Positions 21,103-32,680 of a stretch of 64,000 nt of DNA are shown here, in pieces. The stretch spans positions 4,774,001-4,838,000 of the forward strand of contig VCCP01000005.1 in assembly GCA_005765155.1 (NCBI GenBank), read 5' to 3'. The position numbers and the translations under genes are program-made. Origin of the DNA: Zelopaecilomyces penicillatus (taxonomy: Eukaryota; Ascomycota; Sordariomycetes; Hypocreales; Pseudodiploosporaceae). The notes beneath the pieces are model-generated. The model saw only the letters and a list, made by a program, of their open reading frames with translations, searched no databases and was not told where the DNA came from. Each line of letters opens with the position of its first letter. Positions within the stretch are counted from its first letter, which is position 1.

Positions 21103-21648
21103 ATGAAGCTCTCCACATCCATCGTCTCCCTCAGCCTCCTCCTCACCGGCACTCTCGCCGCCCCAGCTACTACCACCCCCCTCGCTGAGGACAACCAAAC
21201 CGCTCACCTCACTTTCCGCGACGACACCGGCTCCTACACGCTCGACGTCCAAGCCGACGGCAAGACCGTCCTCACAAACAGCGATATGCTCGTCCACCTC
21301 GTCGACGCACCGGACTACAACGCCCGCCAGGCGTGCAAGTTCAACACGGTGAATAACGAGACGACTATTTCTACGACAATTGCCAAGGATGGCGTGACGC
21401 AGCAGGTTGTGTTTGATCCGCCGGCGGCGATTCTGAGCGTGAGCTGTGAGGGCACGTGTGTTACTACATATGGTATGTTACACAACTTTTTGACACTTTA
21501 TTTATACTTGTTTGTTTTTTGTGTAGTTTACTGACAGATGTGTGTTATAGGAGCTTGTTTCGATAATCAGGGCCAGCCTGTCGGTCCTTGCTGTAATGGT
21601 ATTTGCGCGGCGAACCGCTGCCGCCCGTGGAACGTTGGCCAGAACTAA
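21103..21648 (+). CDS. Small secreted cysteine-rich protein (effector-like)
   Basis: Two exons (21103-21472, 21551-21648) encode 155 aa; the 78-nt intron has GTATGT, a TTACTGAC branch site and a TATAG acceptor. The frame is open upstream to 20926, but the ATG at 21103 begins a clear signal peptide (MKLSTSIVSLSLLLTGTLAA) in a leader typical of secreted proteins. The mature protein has an N-linked-type site (DNQTAH), a beta-rich segment (LTFRDDTGSYTLDV) and eight Cys, six of them clustered at the C-terminus (GTCVTTYGACFDN, GPCCNGICAANRC). The C-terminal C...CC...C...C pattern resembles a small disulfide knot. No named family is recognised. Roles in host or substrate interaction are possible but not shown. 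Confidence 0.85.
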
Positions 21649-22200
21649 ATCATCTCACGCTATACCAAGGTTTATGAAAGATTCTGTCAAATTATTGGCA
21701 GCTGGGGATCTAAATACAAGATGAGAAACCGGTAATGACATGGACGAATGTTGTGAATAATAGGTTTGGGATAGCGGGCATGATTATCATAGAACGAATC
21801 ACTCAATAATGAAACGAGTATAGTTGTTACTCTATATAAAACGTACATCACATTATGAATATCAATGTCAAATGCACAAAAGTAACAAGTAATACGCCTT
21901 TCATTGCCTCGTGTATAGACATCGCCTGAAACTTTCATCATTCACCCCCTTGTAAACCGTATCCTCCCAATAGGATCCATCATAATTCCCAATGATTATG
22001 ATCATGTTTCCCAGCCCATTGACTCCTCCAAATCAAACAAATGCCACGCCATAACAATAATATCCCATATAAAGGACATGCCCATAAGAAATTATCCAGA
22101 CGCTTGAACAGTACCCAAAAATAAGAGAAGAACGAATCTTTAAAATATTCCTTGGCTCAAAAATAAAAGACCCCAAACACCCCACGCATTCCCATACATT
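21649..22200. other. Convergent 3' intergenic region
   Basis: An AT-rich interval between the secreted-protein stop and the zinc-finger stop; nothing recognised. Confidence 0.5.
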
Positions 22201-24999
22201 TCAGTCATCATGTGAATGATGCTCCTTGAAAATATGATTATTCAAATTCTTCGGCCGAAAGTACTCCTTCCCACAATGCGGACACCGCAAAGCAGCCTGC
22301 TGATTATTATTATTATTCTTCTTATTCTTATTCTTTCCATTTCCAGAATCCGAATCTTGCTGCTGGTTCTGCTGCTGCTGATGATGATGATGATTAAGCT
22401 GCGGATTAACCTGCAGTGTGCTTAACATTGTCCCCTGCGGCGACGAAAACGAATGTTTTGTCGGGTGGATGCAGTTTGTTCTGCAGTGATCTAGCGGCTT
22501 GTTGCTCCATCCTTCGGGAGTGGAGAGAGATGAAGGGCGGAACTGGATGGCTTTGAATGTGGTGTTTGGTGCTTTTTTCCGTTTTTCTGATGGTGGTGGT
22601 GGTGCTGCTGTTGTTTTGGATATGGATGTGGATGTGGAGGAGGAGGAAACTTTGCGGTTTGGAGTGGCACTTCGTGAAGTAGGGGGTGAACAAGATGATG
22701 CGTGGCTTGTAGGTTTTGATATCTTTGATGTTTGTACGGTTTTGGTGTGTGGTTGCGTTTGTTGTTGTTGTTGTAGTTGTGGAGAGTGTTGTTGTTGCTG
22801 ATGTTGTCGGCCAACGTTTGAAACAGTATGCTTATGCTGAGAAGAATTTACACAACTCAACGGAGGCGAGTTAACCAACCGCATATCCGGACTCCCAGCC
22901 GCTGAATTATACATCTGAATCGGAGGCAATTGTATAACAGGGCCCATGGAACCACTCGGCAACGGTGTTCTCCCATACATATTCACCGGCTCTAGCACAC
23001 GCCCAGCAGCCGAGGTATTCAAAGGCATCGCCGACTGCGCGGGTAGACCGTTGTTATTGTTGTTGTTGCTGTTTGGAGCTTGCAGTGGCCCCTTGTTGTT
23101 ATGCTGTCTCGCTGGGTTATTAATCGAATGAGCAGCTAGAGACGATAGCGAGCTGGTTGTGTAAGCAGCTCTTTGGTGTAGTGATGGTCCCTGGAAGGCT
23201 ATCGTGTTATGAGGATTTGAGGGTTGGTAGACTTGTGGTGTAACAGAATCTTTCGAGCCGCTTTCTTTCAACTCATGCTCTTTTCTGTTTCCCATTTGAA
23301 GTCCCAATGGTGGGAGAGCTCCTTTAGGACTCTTCTTCTTCTGAGCGTCTAAATGTTGTTGAAAGAGGACATTCAACGCCTCCACACCAATCTTTTGTAA
23401 ATTTTGTGCATCAGCTTGTGAATGTAATCGTTGAGATTTCGAGATTTCAAACGGAGACTCGTTGTCAGAGTTTGGTACGTTTGTGTGCGTAAGGCGGATT
23501 GGTAAGGGGTCGGAAATCAAGTTTGATATTGATAGAGTATGCTGTAACTTGCTGATTGATCCACTTTGACTACTAAAAAATAGAATGTTAGCTTCTGTTG
23601 ATACTTCATCCCAAAACGCATGTACATTTTGGTGTATGAGACTGGTTTTCATTTGTTTGCATAGAATGATTGGGATCAGACTAGTCTTACCGTTTCACAA
23701 CACTCGACTTCAACTCGCCCATAATATCGGACATGTTTGAATCAGCACTGACACTTTCACACTCATCATTGCCATCATCTGTCGTATCCCAAGTCTCTCG
23801 GTTTCGTATACTCTCCATGTGGATTTGATGGCTTGGAGTTGTTTCTGATTCTGAGTCGTCTAGATTGAGAGAGCGAAGTCCCTTATTATTCTGAGATTTG
23901 GTGTTCGAATCTTTTCGGTAGCTGAGCAGTTTGATTTTCTCTTTGGAAACAACAACCTGCTCGTTATTCATCTCTGCCATTTTATCGTTGCACTTCAACA
24001 CTCGAGTGCCAAATTGTCGGTAGATTGCTTCCCTTTCGATATCTTTCCACAAATGCTCTTCTCCGGTTAAGTGCTGAACAAGTGACGAGTATGGCTTCTC
24101 TTTAAACACAATTCTGCAAGAATCACAACGGAGCAAGTACCAGTTTCCTTCAAACTTGGTTACTATTGCATTCTCTTGAAGCAGTTCCTCAAATTCAATC
24201 GTTCTTCGCCCTGTAGTGGCAGTTGAACCACTAGGGACAGAGTGGGTGTGTTTTGGTGAAACTAGAGGCTCTTCCGAGTTTGTTTGACAACGTTTGGATT
24301 TCGGCTCTGATGAATTTTGTAGATTTTCTGCTTTTCGTTTCACACTCTGTTTGTTTCAGTTCAAAGGTTAGCTATTTTCCAGAGAGACGATAAATATGCA
24401 AAAATCAAAAGGAGCTGACTCTAACTTACCATTGATGCCAACAAGGTATTGTTAGGAGACGGTGCGGCTGTTTCGCAGGGAGTATAGAGGCCATATGGTA
24501 GTCTTGGTGAAGTGCTTGCTGACAGTGCTACTGGCAAGTTGTCGTTCATTTCAACCACGGCCTCGTCATCTTCGTGTGCTTCATCATTCTGCTGTAGCCC
24601 CAGAGCATTCAGTTTACCCCCGAGTTTCAAGGCGAATCTCCTTAGAGTATCTTCAAACTCGACTTTCCGCTTCTCGCTGTTTTCCTGAACTCTCGCATCG
24701 AGGTTTTTCTTATCTTCGCTAAGCTGTCGTATCAAGGCCCAAGCCCCATCGAGTTGCTGCTGTGTTGAGCCGTGATCAATCAAGTTACGAGCCTCGAGGA
24801 CCTTGAGTCTAAGTTCCTGTTGCTGCTGCTCAAGATCCTCGACTCTGTGCCTTGAAGTCGCGTCTTCGAATCCTTGGTTCAGTTGCGAGAGCCAGTTGGT
24901 GTATGTCTGGCACTTGGTGAGACTTTCGTCCATACCGGAGGCTGCCATGCTCGCTGGCAAAGGTTCGGCACAGGCTCCCAAGGCCAAGAGGCCTCTCAT
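22201..24999 (-). CDS. C2H2 zinc-finger protein with coiled-coil N-terminus and Gln/Asn-rich linker
   Basis: Three exons join in frame to about 865 aa: 24999-24430, 24346-23691 and 23572-22201. Intron 1 (83 nt) has GTAAGT and AACAG. Intron 2 (118 nt) has GTAAGA, a GCTAAC branch site and TTTTTTAG. Exon 1 encodes a helical, coiled-coil-like region (DLEQQQQELRLKVLEARNL). Exon 2 carries a likely zinc finger, LRCDSCRIVFKEKPYSSLVQ followed by HLTGEEH. Exon 3 is mostly low complexity, with Asn, Gln, Ser and His runs, and ends in a classical C2H2 finger, CPHCGKEYFRPKNLNNH-x4-H, nine residues from the stop. The protein is probably nuclear, but no orthologue with a known role is recognised. The start could instead be the ATG at 24948 (AGCATGG). 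The exon joining is inferred from splice signals and phase. Confidence 0.75.
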
Positions 25000-25073
25000 G
25001 CGGATACGCGAAAAGAAGCAAGCGGGTATCCAAAAAAAGAAGAAAGCGAGTACCCGGTTCTTGGGAGAGAGAT

Positions 25074-25093
25074 GGGGGGGGGGGGGGGGGGGG
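25074..25093. repeat. 20-base poly-G tract
   Basis: Uninterrupted Gs on the plus strand, about 75 bp upstream of the zinc-finger gene start (which reads on minus, so poly-C in its leader or promoter). Confidence 0.85.
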
Positions 25094-25542
25094 TCGAGAA
25101 GAGGTCGAGAAATAGAAGGCCTGTGGAGTGATAGGTGGTAATTGCTGGTTGGCTGTTGGCTTTTGGCAGCTCAGCTAAGATAGCAGGGGTGCAAGTCTGA
25201 GAGAAGAGAGAGAGAGAGAGAAAGAAGAGCAAGGGGAAGTCTGGGCAGGATATGGGGAAGCCAGCTTAAAGGGAGGGGATGGGGAGGGGTGGGTGTGTAA
25301 CCCTGTCAGATAGCCGTGCCTGTTGTGCTTTTGGGCGCGGCCTTGTGTGTCTGAGTTGGTGTTTTCTGAATGTTAAATGTTTCCCACTCTCTCTTCCTGC
25401 TTCCCTATCGCTCCTTTTTCTCTACTTATTCCCCTGCTCTGAATGATCTGTTCTTGTGGCAAAAAGAAAAGGTTGGTTGAAGAGAATAGATTAGGAAATG
25501 ACACAATAAGTGGCGCTCCTGCGTGTGAAATGATGATCCCAG

Positions 25543-25564
25543 ACACACACACACACACACACAC
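25543..25564. repeat. (AC)11 microsatellite
   Basis: A perfect dinucleotide array in non-coding sequence. Confidence 0.85.
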
Positions 25565-27005
25565 GCCCAGTAAGAGCAAGCAAGGAGTTGAACCAAGTTT
25601 TTTTCTTGTTTGATGCGTCGTAGCGCCTTTGCAAACCCCACAACCTTGAGAACAACTGATAGATGGATTTAGGAAAAAAAGAAGAAGAGTGGCCGGGATG
25701 TTGTAGAAAACGAATGCATCCAGCAATACATACATGAGGAGAAAGGAAGGACAGGGTGCCTCTCAACCTAATAAACATGCAAGCTAAGACGTGTGTTCCT
25801 ATTCCCGACACTTCGGCTCACACCCACTACTGCCCATCTGATAGTTACTCAGAAAGGTTTACGGAGGTACATTGTAGTGTTGAATACCTTGTTTTCCAAG
25901 CTACATACACCTCCGTTCTGGGCGTGTGCGTCCGGCAACGCCCAAGCCGAAGCAAGCGGTGGAGCCAAAAAGTCGGGATGCCACATCTAGCAGCCTCATC
26001 CCGAGCAGCTGCTTGTCCCGGATCTCGGCGTTTCTTCCCTCTAGGCTCAGTTGGGGAAAACGAGGTCAAAACGGAACAGTTGTTTTTCTCCAGGAATGGG
26101 ACGCATTTCCGGGTGCAATGTTGCGGGGGAGGGAGGCCCTAATTAATTAATTGCTAGCTTTCTACCAAGAGGGTTTTCTTTTTGGTTTAAAAGACTACCT
26201 AAACTATGGCAGATCGCCGACCGGTTCTCCCTAGCGGCTCTCGCAGCACAAGAATGTTGGCCATTGTGTGAATTTTTGATCTCCGAGGCTAGACGTGTCC
26301 GTGGAGAAGCTAAAATCCAAGTTATACATGAACCCCCCAGCCCTTTTTCGGGCGCTTAGTATTTAGAGTAGATAGATAGATAGTTCGGGAAGAAAGGTGG
26401 GCGCACAGCCGCGAGAGGCGTTTTCGATCGGCGAGTTTGGCCTGAACTCGCCACGCAGTTATCGTGTCAGCAAAAAGGGTTATTACTGCAGATGTTGTTT
26501 GTTTCATGGTTACCCAAAAGTCGTCAATAGCGTTTACTTTTTATTTAGGAGGAGAAAGGGGGGGGGGGGAAGTCCTTCATGAAACGAACTGGGAAGTAAT
26601 TGCTTATGGGAATGGCAGGTATCTGGGTACCCTACATGGTTTTCCCATAGCGAGGATGTGCTTATCAGATGGGAACAGTGATTGCAGGTGGATATGCCCA
26701 TCTCTCCCATCGTGAGTAAGGTCAAGGTGTCCAAGACTTCTCCATGACAAGGAACTCGTTGGTTAAGTGTATACGTAGGCACTTGATGTAGCCATAATGG
26801 GTAACCATAACGTTTTTTGTAGCTTGTCCTGTATGAGCAGTGCACGGCATCCCCCGGCGGGATGGTTCCCAACTTTCCCTTGCATACGGCTCTGTAGCCG
26901 ATCTGGTTTCTAGAAGCAGAAATATCAGGTTACATGGTAACTGAGGGGAGCTGAGGTGGGTTGCCGAGCGCCGGGGCTGGGGCCGAGCGCCGCGACAAGG
27001 GGGGA

Positions 27006-27028
27006 GGGGGGGGGGGGGGGGGGGGGGG
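27006..27028. repeat. 23-base poly-G tract
   Basis: Uninterrupted Gs after GGGGA, in non-coding sequence; prone to assembly slippage and to quadruplex formation. Confidence 0.85.
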
Positions 27029-27782
27029 TTGAGGGTGGCAATCAATCAACACTACATAGTAAAAGAGACCACGACAGCTCATCCAATCTACGGCGTGAAC
27101 ACAGCAGCACACACCGCATTTACAGAAGTGTGCTGTGAATCATCATCAGCCTGCTGTTAGGGCTGACATCTCCAGTAAAGCCAAATATCGTAGCCATCTC
27201 GGGCGTAGAATGACGAAGCTTGTTGTTGTTGTATATGTGTGCTTCTTACGCCCTTGCCTCATTCTTCGATGCCAAGAAGCCACTGCCACTATTTCCTTTT
27301 GGGCATCTCCGCCTTCTCTTTACCAAAAAAGTATCCCTCAAAATCTCGGCCCTACCAGACGCGCGCAACAACGGCACAGAGACATCCACATGCAATGCAT
27401 GCCAACAACATCCGGACCGGACGCCAAGGACAAGATAGATGTCTTCGTTCCCCCACCAGCTCCGCTTTTGACGCGCCGCGCCGTATTAGTTGGCATATTA
27501 TAGTTGAATCTTACCAAAAGTGATTGTCTGTCAGCACGCTGATTGGAGGGAACAAAACACCTCTCTTGTGTGCAAGCAACAGCTTTCGACCCTAGCTTCT
27601 TGGGCCCACTACCCAAGTAACACTGTGAGTTTGGTTCGGCAGTTGTTTTTCTAGACGTGCTTACACCAGTCCTATAAAAGGGCTAAAAGATGACGGGGGG
27701 GACAAGATCATCTAGCAGTCGACCGTCTATCCCAGTTCATGGACTCCGCGGACATCCGAGCCGCAGTGCATCAAGTTGCAGA

Positions 27783-27786
<4 letters not shown>

Positions 27787-27819
<33 letters not shown>
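27787..27819. repeat. (TG)16 microsatellite
   Basis: A perfect dinucleotide array in non-coding sequence. Confidence 0.85.
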
Positions 27820-27821
<2 letters not shown>

Positions 27822-29238
27822 CAACGCTTTTAGATCATCCCAGACCGGCAAGGATTAGAGCTGGGTAATTTGCCCTAATTTGCTAGAAATTCGCCGCACC
27901 TAAAACGGCCATTCTTTTTTTAGTTTCCGCTCTTAGCCATATTAGTTGTCATCATGAATGTAAAGTCAAGTTGAATGCCCACGGGTCTCGGAACATCGAG
28001 GCCGCGGATGACACGAGATTGACGAATGACTCAAATGGGAAGTCAGTCAGTCTGTCTGTCTGTCTCTAAGAGATTTGGTATTACATAAACTATGGTGACA
28101 GCATCATAGAGTTTCCCAATACAGAGAGATGGGCCACGAAAAAACACTCGAAACAGTCATTTACCTGTTATGTCACTTCGGCCCTTTTCCTACCTATCAT
28201 TTTAAAAATAAAACAACATGCCAAAATAAACATAACGCAGTACTACTGACCAACATCCCAACTTTCCCTACACGGAGATGCATCATGACGAGTTTCCTAG
28301 ATAGGCAATCCTGCGTACTTGCCCTTTAGCTAGAGGAGTCGCCGCTACCGAACATGTGATTTTACTTTTCTACTACTACTCGTGGTTGGAAGAAATGGTC
28401 CGGCCATCATGTCAGACAAATTCTAGAAAGAGAATATATGATACTGTCAATACTCATTATTATCTTTTTTTTTCTTTAATCATGTCAAGCAACCACTTCT
28501 AATACGGAGAGCTGTCAACCTTAAAAAAAGGACCCTCCTGTCCCGAGACCCGAGTGCCGAGGACGCTATGCTAAAAGTGGGGCAGTATTTACTTACATTA
28601 CATCCACCAGAGTGCCGAGATCCCAATGTTGAACCTCGAATCTCACGCATCCCCCAAAGGCAATAATTAACAAGCTTATATATTTGTTTATTTATTCGTC
28701 TACTTACGGGAGCCAATATTGAATCCACCAAACTAAGAATCAGCCTCAAAATCAGCCAAAAAGTCCAGCCCCCCAGCCCTGTATAGCCCTACCAACACCC
28801 ACCCACCCACAACTCCTACCCCCCCTGCTCAAATTTGTCCGCGGAACCTCCGATTGTAGAAATTGCCCGTTTGTTTTCCGAAAATAAAATAAAAAAGGAC
28901 TCAAAAAAAAGAACCCCCGATTAATTGTGAGGGGGGCTTTTGCGCCCGCAACTTATCTAAGCGGACGCCTTGTTGGTGATCACCAGCATTTCTTCTTTTT
29001 TTAAATCTCTCACCCTTCCTGAGCGGAGAGGCAGAATGAGGCAGGCGGGGGGAATCTGTGCGGCAATTTTTCTTTGCTAATGACAGCAAAATGTTAATTA
29101 GTCCAGGACTAAAGGAAAGCCACTTTTGTCACCTTACCCAGCACTTATTTCTTGATACACCAAGTATTACAGTGTGTATAGTGTCGTGTGTTCACTCAAT
29201 AGTAAACGCAACTCCACCAATAGTAAACCAGAACCGGC

Positions 29239-30108
29239 ATGCCATCTGCAGACGTCTCCGTCTCCCTGCCCTACCATGAGCCCAGCATTCTCACCATCTT
29301 AGTCCAGTCCTCGCTTCTCCTGCTACTCAACACAATCAATAGCTTACTAGACAGAGCCCTCTACTGTGGTCTTGTTGGCCAGGTCTTGCTTGGCGTGGCA
29401 TGGGGCACGCCTGGTGCACAATGGCTTAGCTCCGAGGTCGAAGGCGTCATTGTCCAGCTTGGGTATCTGGGACTCTTGCTTTTAGTGTATGAAGGTCAGC
29501 ATAGTCCTCATAATCTTCATCATCATCATCAGCATCACCCCTGAAGATAGCAAACAGTCTTACATCAACCTTCTTTCCACAGGCGGTTTATCCACCAACC
29601 TCACCTCCCTCAGAGCCAATGCCCTTTTCTCCACCGCAGTCGCTCTCACGGGCATCAGCCTGCCCATTGCGCTCTCCTTTATCCTCAGCTATCTGATCGG
29701 CGCCACGCCGCTCCAATGCTTCGCTGCGGGTGCCGCCCTGTGCTCCACCAGTCTCGGCACAACATTCACCGTCTTGGGCACCAGTGGCCTGTCAAAGTCT
29801 AGGCTTGGCGTTGTCCTCACAAGTGCCGCCATGATGGACGACGTTGTGGGCCTTGTCATGGTCCAGGTCATCTCCGAGCTTGGCCAGGGTGTCGGAGCCG
29901 GAAATGCTGCCGCTACTGCTACCACTGCAACAGCCGCCGCTGCCCCTGCTGTTGTCAATGCAGTCACTATCGTTAGACCTCTATTTGTGTCTCTGGCGTT
30001 TGCTGCTGTAGCTCCCATTGTGTGTGTTTTTCTTGTGAAGCCGTTGACGTTGTGGATACTCTCCAAAAGGGGCAAGTTTCCTGGTGGTCTTCCTCCTCCT
30101 CTTTCGCA

Positions 30109-30146
<38 letters not shown>

Positions 30147-31312
30147 GGTTAATAACGCAAGAAGCGGCATGGATTCTTCACACCTTGATCCTGGTCGGCC
30201 TTATCACAGCTGCTACATATGCAGGCACATCCAATCTGTTTGCTGCTTACATTGCGGGCGTGTCCATCAGTTGGTGGGACGCGAGTGTCTCTCACTGCAT
30301 TCAAGACAATAGTGCCTCCTCAGAGACACCGAGAATGGAACCCGCATCAGCTGCAAATACAAGCAGGGGTGGCGATATCATTGAGCAAGCCAATCTCGGA
30401 AACACACCTAGCACGACATATGCAGGTTCATCTGGTGTTGAGGTGTACAAAAGATGCTATGCAACACCAGTCAATCGGGTTCTGAAGCCGTTTTTCTTTG
30501 TGAGTTTGATCTTCACTGGACTATCCCCTTGGATGAATACTAATACATTTCTCGCATTCCAGGCATCGATTGGCTTTTCCGTCCCAATCACGGAAATGTT
30601 CTCAGGAGACATTGTATGGAAAGGCTTAGTTTATACAGTGCTAATGATCATCGGCAAGCTTGTCTGTGGAGCCTGGTTGCTTCGTCTGCCAATCATGGAA
30701 CATCCAACTCCTATTGGTGTGAAAAATAACTTGAATAAGCTTACTTTGTCTTTCATGTTTCATTTTTGGGACTCGAAATCTGACAAGCCAGCACGGAAGA
30801 TATCAGCACAACCTCAGGAGCCCGTTACTTTGCCTTTGGATGAGGGTACTTCGCAACAAACGGCATCTAACCAACCTGTTCAAACAGTACAAGAGTCCGA
30901 GTCTCTAGATGTAGACTCACAAGGTCATACTCCCGCGATGGGAACAACCTTACATGCTACCCCAACAGACGCTAAGCCTCGATCTCTGTACCCAGCCTCG
31001 ATTCTTGGCTGTGCCATGACGGCACGCGGTGAGATTGGCTTCCTAATCTCCTCCATCGCAGAAAGCAATGGCGTGTTTGCAGCTTCGTCATCATCGTCGT
31101 CATCCTCATCATTATCAACATCATTAACCCAGAAAAGGCGATCTAGCTCAGATATTTTTCTTGTCGTCACCTGGGCAATTGTTCTCTGCACAATTCTGGG
31201 TCCTCTTGCCGTGGGCTTGATAGTCCAGCGAGTACACAGACTACAACGCGGCCTAGAGAAACACGGTCAAGTGGTTCGACAAGATGTGCTTGGTGTTTGG
31301 GGAGTTTCCTAA
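29239..31312 (+). CDS. CPA2-family monovalent cation/H+ antiporter (Kha1/NHX3-like)
   Basis: Two exons (29239-29494, 29583-31312) join in frame to 661 aa. The 88-nt intron has a weaker GTCAGC donor and TTTCCACAG acceptor, and splicing restores the family motif LLLVYEGGLSTN. The N-terminal half has repeated hydrophobic segments (SILTILVQSSLLLLLN, YCGLVGQVLLG) and the ion-binding motif TSAAMMDDVVGLVMVQV, where the paired Asp is the signature of CPA2 exchangers. Two hydrophilic loops are expanded: a 12-Thr run from an (ACT)12 repeat at 30110-30145 and a Ser run near 31080. The protein is shorter than yeast Kha1 (about 870 aa) and lacks its long C-terminal tail. It probably exchanges K+ or Na+ for H+ in a membrane that cannot be named from sequence. 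Confidence 0.88.
30110..30145 (+). repeat. (ACT)12 repeat coding 12 threonines
   Basis: In-frame trinucleotide array in a cytosolic or luminal loop of the antiporter; length change by slippage would keep frame. Confidence 0.9.
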
Positions 31313-31644
31313 CAGATCCACCATAAACTAAACATATGAATGTATATGAGAACTTCCATACAATTATACATGTTCACTGTCTTACTAGATGATTGTTGAG
31401 AACTTATGTGAAGCCACTGAAAGTAAAGCTGAAGACAATTCATTCGTCGTGTATATGCAATTGAATATAGTAACATCGCGTCGCTTTCCCACAACGACAC
31501 CCCCAAGCTATGCAGAATTTAAAGTAACAAGCACACTCATAAAATGGTATATACAAGAGTTCCCGCCCAATCATGTCGTAAGAGTTGAAAAAGAAAAGAA
31601 GAAGAAACATTTTAATTGTTAGAAAGAATCAATGATGAACACTT
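31313..31644. other. Convergent 3' region between antiporter and protease
   Basis: An AT-rich 330-bp interval holding both 3' ends; nothing else seen. Confidence 0.5.
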
Positions 31645-32680
31645 TTAAGCACGGAAAGTGCTCCAGAAGCTGTGCATGCGCTGGATCTGGCCAGGCGTGA
31701 ACTCCTCATAGCAAGAACTGCAATATCACAAACTTGGTTAGCATAATTCTCTTCTCGTATACTGAGAGCTGATAACACAGGGCATAGAAGGTCAAACTTA
31801 CTCATAAGAATAGTCCATGTAGTTGTGGATAGGGTCCAAGCCAGGCTTGTTAGGGCACGAGTCCAAACCAATAGGACATCCCTTGGTCGAGCTAGCCTGA
31901 GCGGGAGTATCATCAACCATGTCGTTATCACCATCACAGCCACCCTCAAAGGTATGGTCCAGGCCGAACCAGTGGCCGACTTCGTGGGTGACAGTCTTTC
32001 CGAGGTTGAAGTTGGTCGCTGCGCCGCCGGGCACAGTGTCGTGGCGAATAACACAACCATCGTAGAAGAAGTCTTCAGAGTCGGGCTCGACCTTGGTAGG
32101 TAGTGTGCAGTAGCCAAAGCCGTCAATCTTGGTGAGGAAGTAGAGGTTCAGGTCGCGGTAGGTGCCCTTGCGCAGGCCCTTGCGCATTTCGAGTTGCTCC
32201 CCGTCGTTGGCCCAGGCGGTGTTGACGGTCTTGTCGATGCCGCGGAGGGTGAAGGAGATGCCGCTAGGGGCGAAGTCTTGGTTGGCGACGTCAAGCTGCT
32301 TCTGGAGGACTTCGTCCTGTTGGGTGAAAATGAAGATGTCAGTCAACGGGATTGGAAGTCGTAGCGCAAAGTAATGAAGCGAGATTGATATGCAGAGAAA
32401 GAAAAAGCATCGAGGGACCAAAAAATGAACTTACACTCAAATACGCAGTATCGTTGAGAGACTCTGCAATGACGTGCATGTAGACACCCACGTTGATGTT
32501 CTCAACCGCCCGCTGTCCCAGTCTACGAGCCACAGCCTCTTCCGCAGCAAACATCTTGGAGATGACACGGTGCTGAGGGTTAGACTTGGAACCACATCGG
32601 AAAGGCTCCTCGCGGACAATGGCGGCGCCGAGAGCGGCGGTGGCCATGAGGCCCATGGTGAAGATTGACTTGAGAGCCAT
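31645..32680 (-). CDS. Secreted zinc metalloprotease, peptidase family M43 (MEP1-like)
   Basis: Three exons (32680-32435, 32316-31802, 31717-31645) join to 277 aa. Introns of 118 and 84 nt have GTAAGT donors and CAG/GCAG acceptors, the second with a GCTAAC branch site. The N-terminus MALKSIFTMGLMATAALGAA is a signal peptide, and a pro-region with RCGSK follows. The zinc site is HEVGHWFGLDH (His 193, 197 and 203, Glu 194), and the Met-turn NYMDYSYD lies downstream across the second splice junction, as in metzincins of the M43B group. Conserved cysteines (YCTLP, DGCVIRHD, GGCDGDND, CPIGLDSC, SCYEEF) suggest disulfides. Length matches secreted fungal M43 enzymes (about 270-290 aa). It likely cuts extracellular proteins; substrates are unknown. 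The start was chosen for the signal peptide, although the frame is open upstream. Confidence 0.95.

Larger units (their letters stand above)
25000..29238. other. Gene-poor interval with homopolymer and dinucleotide repeats
   Basis: No gene is supported across 4.2 kb. Short open frames lie over G-runs, (CA)n and (TG)n and have no domains. The left part includes the 5' leader of the zinc-finger gene, with purine-rich GAGAGA at 25205-25222. The right part near 28.1-29.2 kb is AT-rich and precedes the antiporter gene. Confidence 0.55.

Noticed and set aside
23603..23690. A shorter 49-nt intron 2 in the zinc-finger gene (acceptor CCAG)
   Set aside because: It also keeps frame, but the acceptor downstream of a perfect GCTAAC branch site and a T-run (TTTTTTAG) is stronger. 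It is kept as a possible alternative form.
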